NCBI GenBank assembly: GCA_017646485.1
Contig: JAGCML010000274.1
Location: 1 to 6,978, forward strand
Source: Kiritimatiellia bacterium
GTDB taxonomy: Bacteria > Verrucomicrobiota > Kiritimatiellia > RFP12 > DVOR01
Length of the DNA: 6,978 bases
Reading direction: 5' to 3'
Shown piece by piece: positions 6,395 through 6,978 of the stretch. Under the pieces are notes generated by a model, which worked only from the letters and a program-made list of their open reading frames with translations, was not told the DNA's origin and did no database searches. A program made the position numbers and the translations under genes. Within the stretch, counting starts at the first letter, position 1; each line of letters starts with the position of its first letter.

Positions 6395-6414
6395 TTCTTG
6401 CGTTGGGTTATACT
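6386..6414 (+). promoter_or_regulatory. Internal promoter for the secretin-position gene
   Basis: TTGAAA (6386-6391) and TATACT (6409-6414) are 17 bases apart. The -35 box is formed by the last two sense codons of the preceding gene (Leu-Lys) and is followed directly by its TAA. The -10 region GTTATACT is identical to that of the promoter at 1516. The predicted start near 6421 gives a leader of about 48 nt. Together with the 74-nt gap, this suggests that the last gene can be transcribed on its own as well as by readthrough, since no terminator is visible. Confidence 0.7.
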
Positions 6415-6468
6415 AACATCACGATTTGGATAGGGTAACAGCCCAACTAACTGCGGAGAAAACGTGCT

Positions 6469-6978
6469 ATGACACACTTTGTACGCTTTGCCATGATCGG
6501 CGCACTTGCCGCCGGGGCATCAGTTTATGCCATTGCGCAGGACGATGAGAGTCTTGACGCACTCTTAGAAGATCTTGTTGAGGAGGTCGCGATTGACGAA
6601 GCTCCTGCAGCAGAATCAGATGAGATTGCAAGCGATGACGCTGAGGCACCTGCTGAAGAAGTTGCAGAAGTCGCTGAAGAAGAAGTCGCTGCTGATGAAC
6701 CTGCTGAAGAAATCGCAGAAGTCGCCGACGAAACTGAAGCACCTGCAGAAGAAGTTGCAGAAGTTGCTGAAGAAGACGTCGCTGCTGATGAACCTGCTGA
6801 GGAAATCGCAGAAGTCGCCGACGAAGCTGAAGCACCTGCAGAAGAAGTTGCAGAAGTTGCTGAAGAAGACGTCGCTGCTGATGAACCTGCTGAAGAAATC
6901 GCAGAAGTCGCCGACGAAGCTGAAGCACCTGCAGAAGAAGTTGCAGAAGTTGCTGAAGAAGACGTCGCTGCTGATGAA
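6469..6978 (+). CDS. Exported protein with acidic repeats, presumed Amuc_1098/PilQ-type secretin, 3' end outside window
   Basis: The 170 codons visible here run off the window. A Shine-Dalgarno core GGAG (6455-6458) lies 10 nt before the ATG. MTHFVRFAMIGALAAGASVYAIAQ is a signal peptide with predicted cleavage after AIA (Ala23). Then comes an acidic amphipathic stretch (DDESLDALLEDLVEEV), and from residue 59 a 31-residue Ala/Glu/Pro/Val repeat with 14 acidic and no basic residues per consensus unit. After Arg6 no Lys or Arg occurs in the visible part. No secretin domain is visible, so the secretin call rests only on gene order: the pilQ position in pilMNOPQ and the Amuc_1098 position in the Akkermansia locus. 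Alternatives are an unrelated acidic exported protein or a spacer-type envelope protein. Being exported is confident; being a secretin is moderately likely. Confidence 0.65.
   Translation, partial: MTHFVRFAMIGALAAGASVYAIAQDDESLDALLEDLVEEVAIDEAPAAESDEIASDDAEAPAEEVAEVAEEEVAADEPAEEIAEVADETEAPAEEVAEVAEEDVAADEPAEEIAEVADEAEAPAEEVAEVAEEDVAADEPAEEIAEVADEAEAPAEEVAEVAEEDVAADE
6643..6978 (+). repeat. 93-bp in-frame tandem repeat, at least 3.6 copies
   Basis: Copies start at 6643, 6736, 6829 and 6922, the last cut at 57 bp by the window end. By direct reading, copy 2 differs from copy 3 at one base (GAG/GAA), copy 1 from copy 3 at five, and the partial copy 4 is identical to copy 3. Each unit encodes 31 residues in two halves: PAEEVAEVAEEDVAADE and PAEEIAEVADEAEA. 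The high identity toward the 3' side points to recent expansion or homogenisation, and the copy number may vary between strains or be miscounted in assembly. Confidence 0.95.

Noticed and set aside
6402..6447. Stem GTTGGG/CCCAAC in the leader of the last gene as a terminator or riboswitch
   Set aside because: Six-bp arms separated by 34 nt, overlapping the -10 box, with no T-run; too weak to call.
6467..6928. 153-codon - strand frame rich in Leu, Gln and Arg
   Set aside because: It is the reverse complement of the acidic tandem repeat; its periodic Leu/Gln/Arg content follows directly from GAA/GCT/GCA codons on the other strand.
6643..6978. CRISPR array interpretation of the 93-bp repeats
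   Set aside because: The units are contiguous without unique spacers and stay in frame as coding sequence.

Overview
The window carries six protein genes, all on the + strand, from a Gram-negative bacterium that is most likely a member of the PVC superphylum (Verrucomicrobiota, Kiritimatiellota or Lentisphaerota). The evidence for that placement is a five-gene block whose order and protein features match the Amuc_1102-1101-1100-1099-1098 pilus-like locus of Akkermansia muciniphila as I remember it. The paired DxDxDG calcium loops in one product, of a type common in PVC secreted proteins, agree with this. I would not place it below phylum level.

Layout. Bases 2-982 are the 3' part of a Sel1-repeat lipoprotein gene whose start lies outside the window. 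Bases 983-1515 form a long, G-rich and C-poor gap with no convincing gene. It may hold frame-broken coding remnants and three copies of GAGATATT. A near-consensus sigma70-type promoter (TTGACG-N17-TATACT) at 1516-1544 drives the pilus block. The block is: a secreted Amuc_1102-like protein (1595-2413); a PilM protein fused to a PilN-like membrane segment (2448-4124); an Amuc_1100-like, PilO-type protein (4131-5252); an Amuc_1099-like protein in the pilP position with a four-cysteine knuckle and two EF-hand-type loops (5270-6394); and, after a second promoter embedded in the end of the previous gene (6386-6414), the 5' end of a gene in the pilQ/secretin position (6469 to the window end). That last gene starts with a signal peptide and a very acidic 93-bp (31-residue) tandem repeat that continues past the window edge.

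How the genes fit together. The order PilM+N, PilO, PilP-position, PilQ-position matches the type IV pilus alignment subcomplex pilMNOPQ, which links a cytoplasmic actin-fold protein through inner-membrane proteins to the outer-membrane secretin. The gaps of 34, 6 and 17 nt, with Shine-Dalgarno sequences inside or just after the preceding gene, support one operon. The second promoter would allow the outer-membrane component to be expressed separately. No pilin, assembly ATPase or prepilin peptidase lies in the window.

Most unusual points: PilN's PilM-binding motif is covalently joined to PilM; a zinc-ribbon-like knuckle and calcium loops sit in the predicted periplasmic part of the pilP-position protein; the secretin-position protein has a nearly homogenised acidic repeat; and basic inserts or tails occur on the partner proteins.
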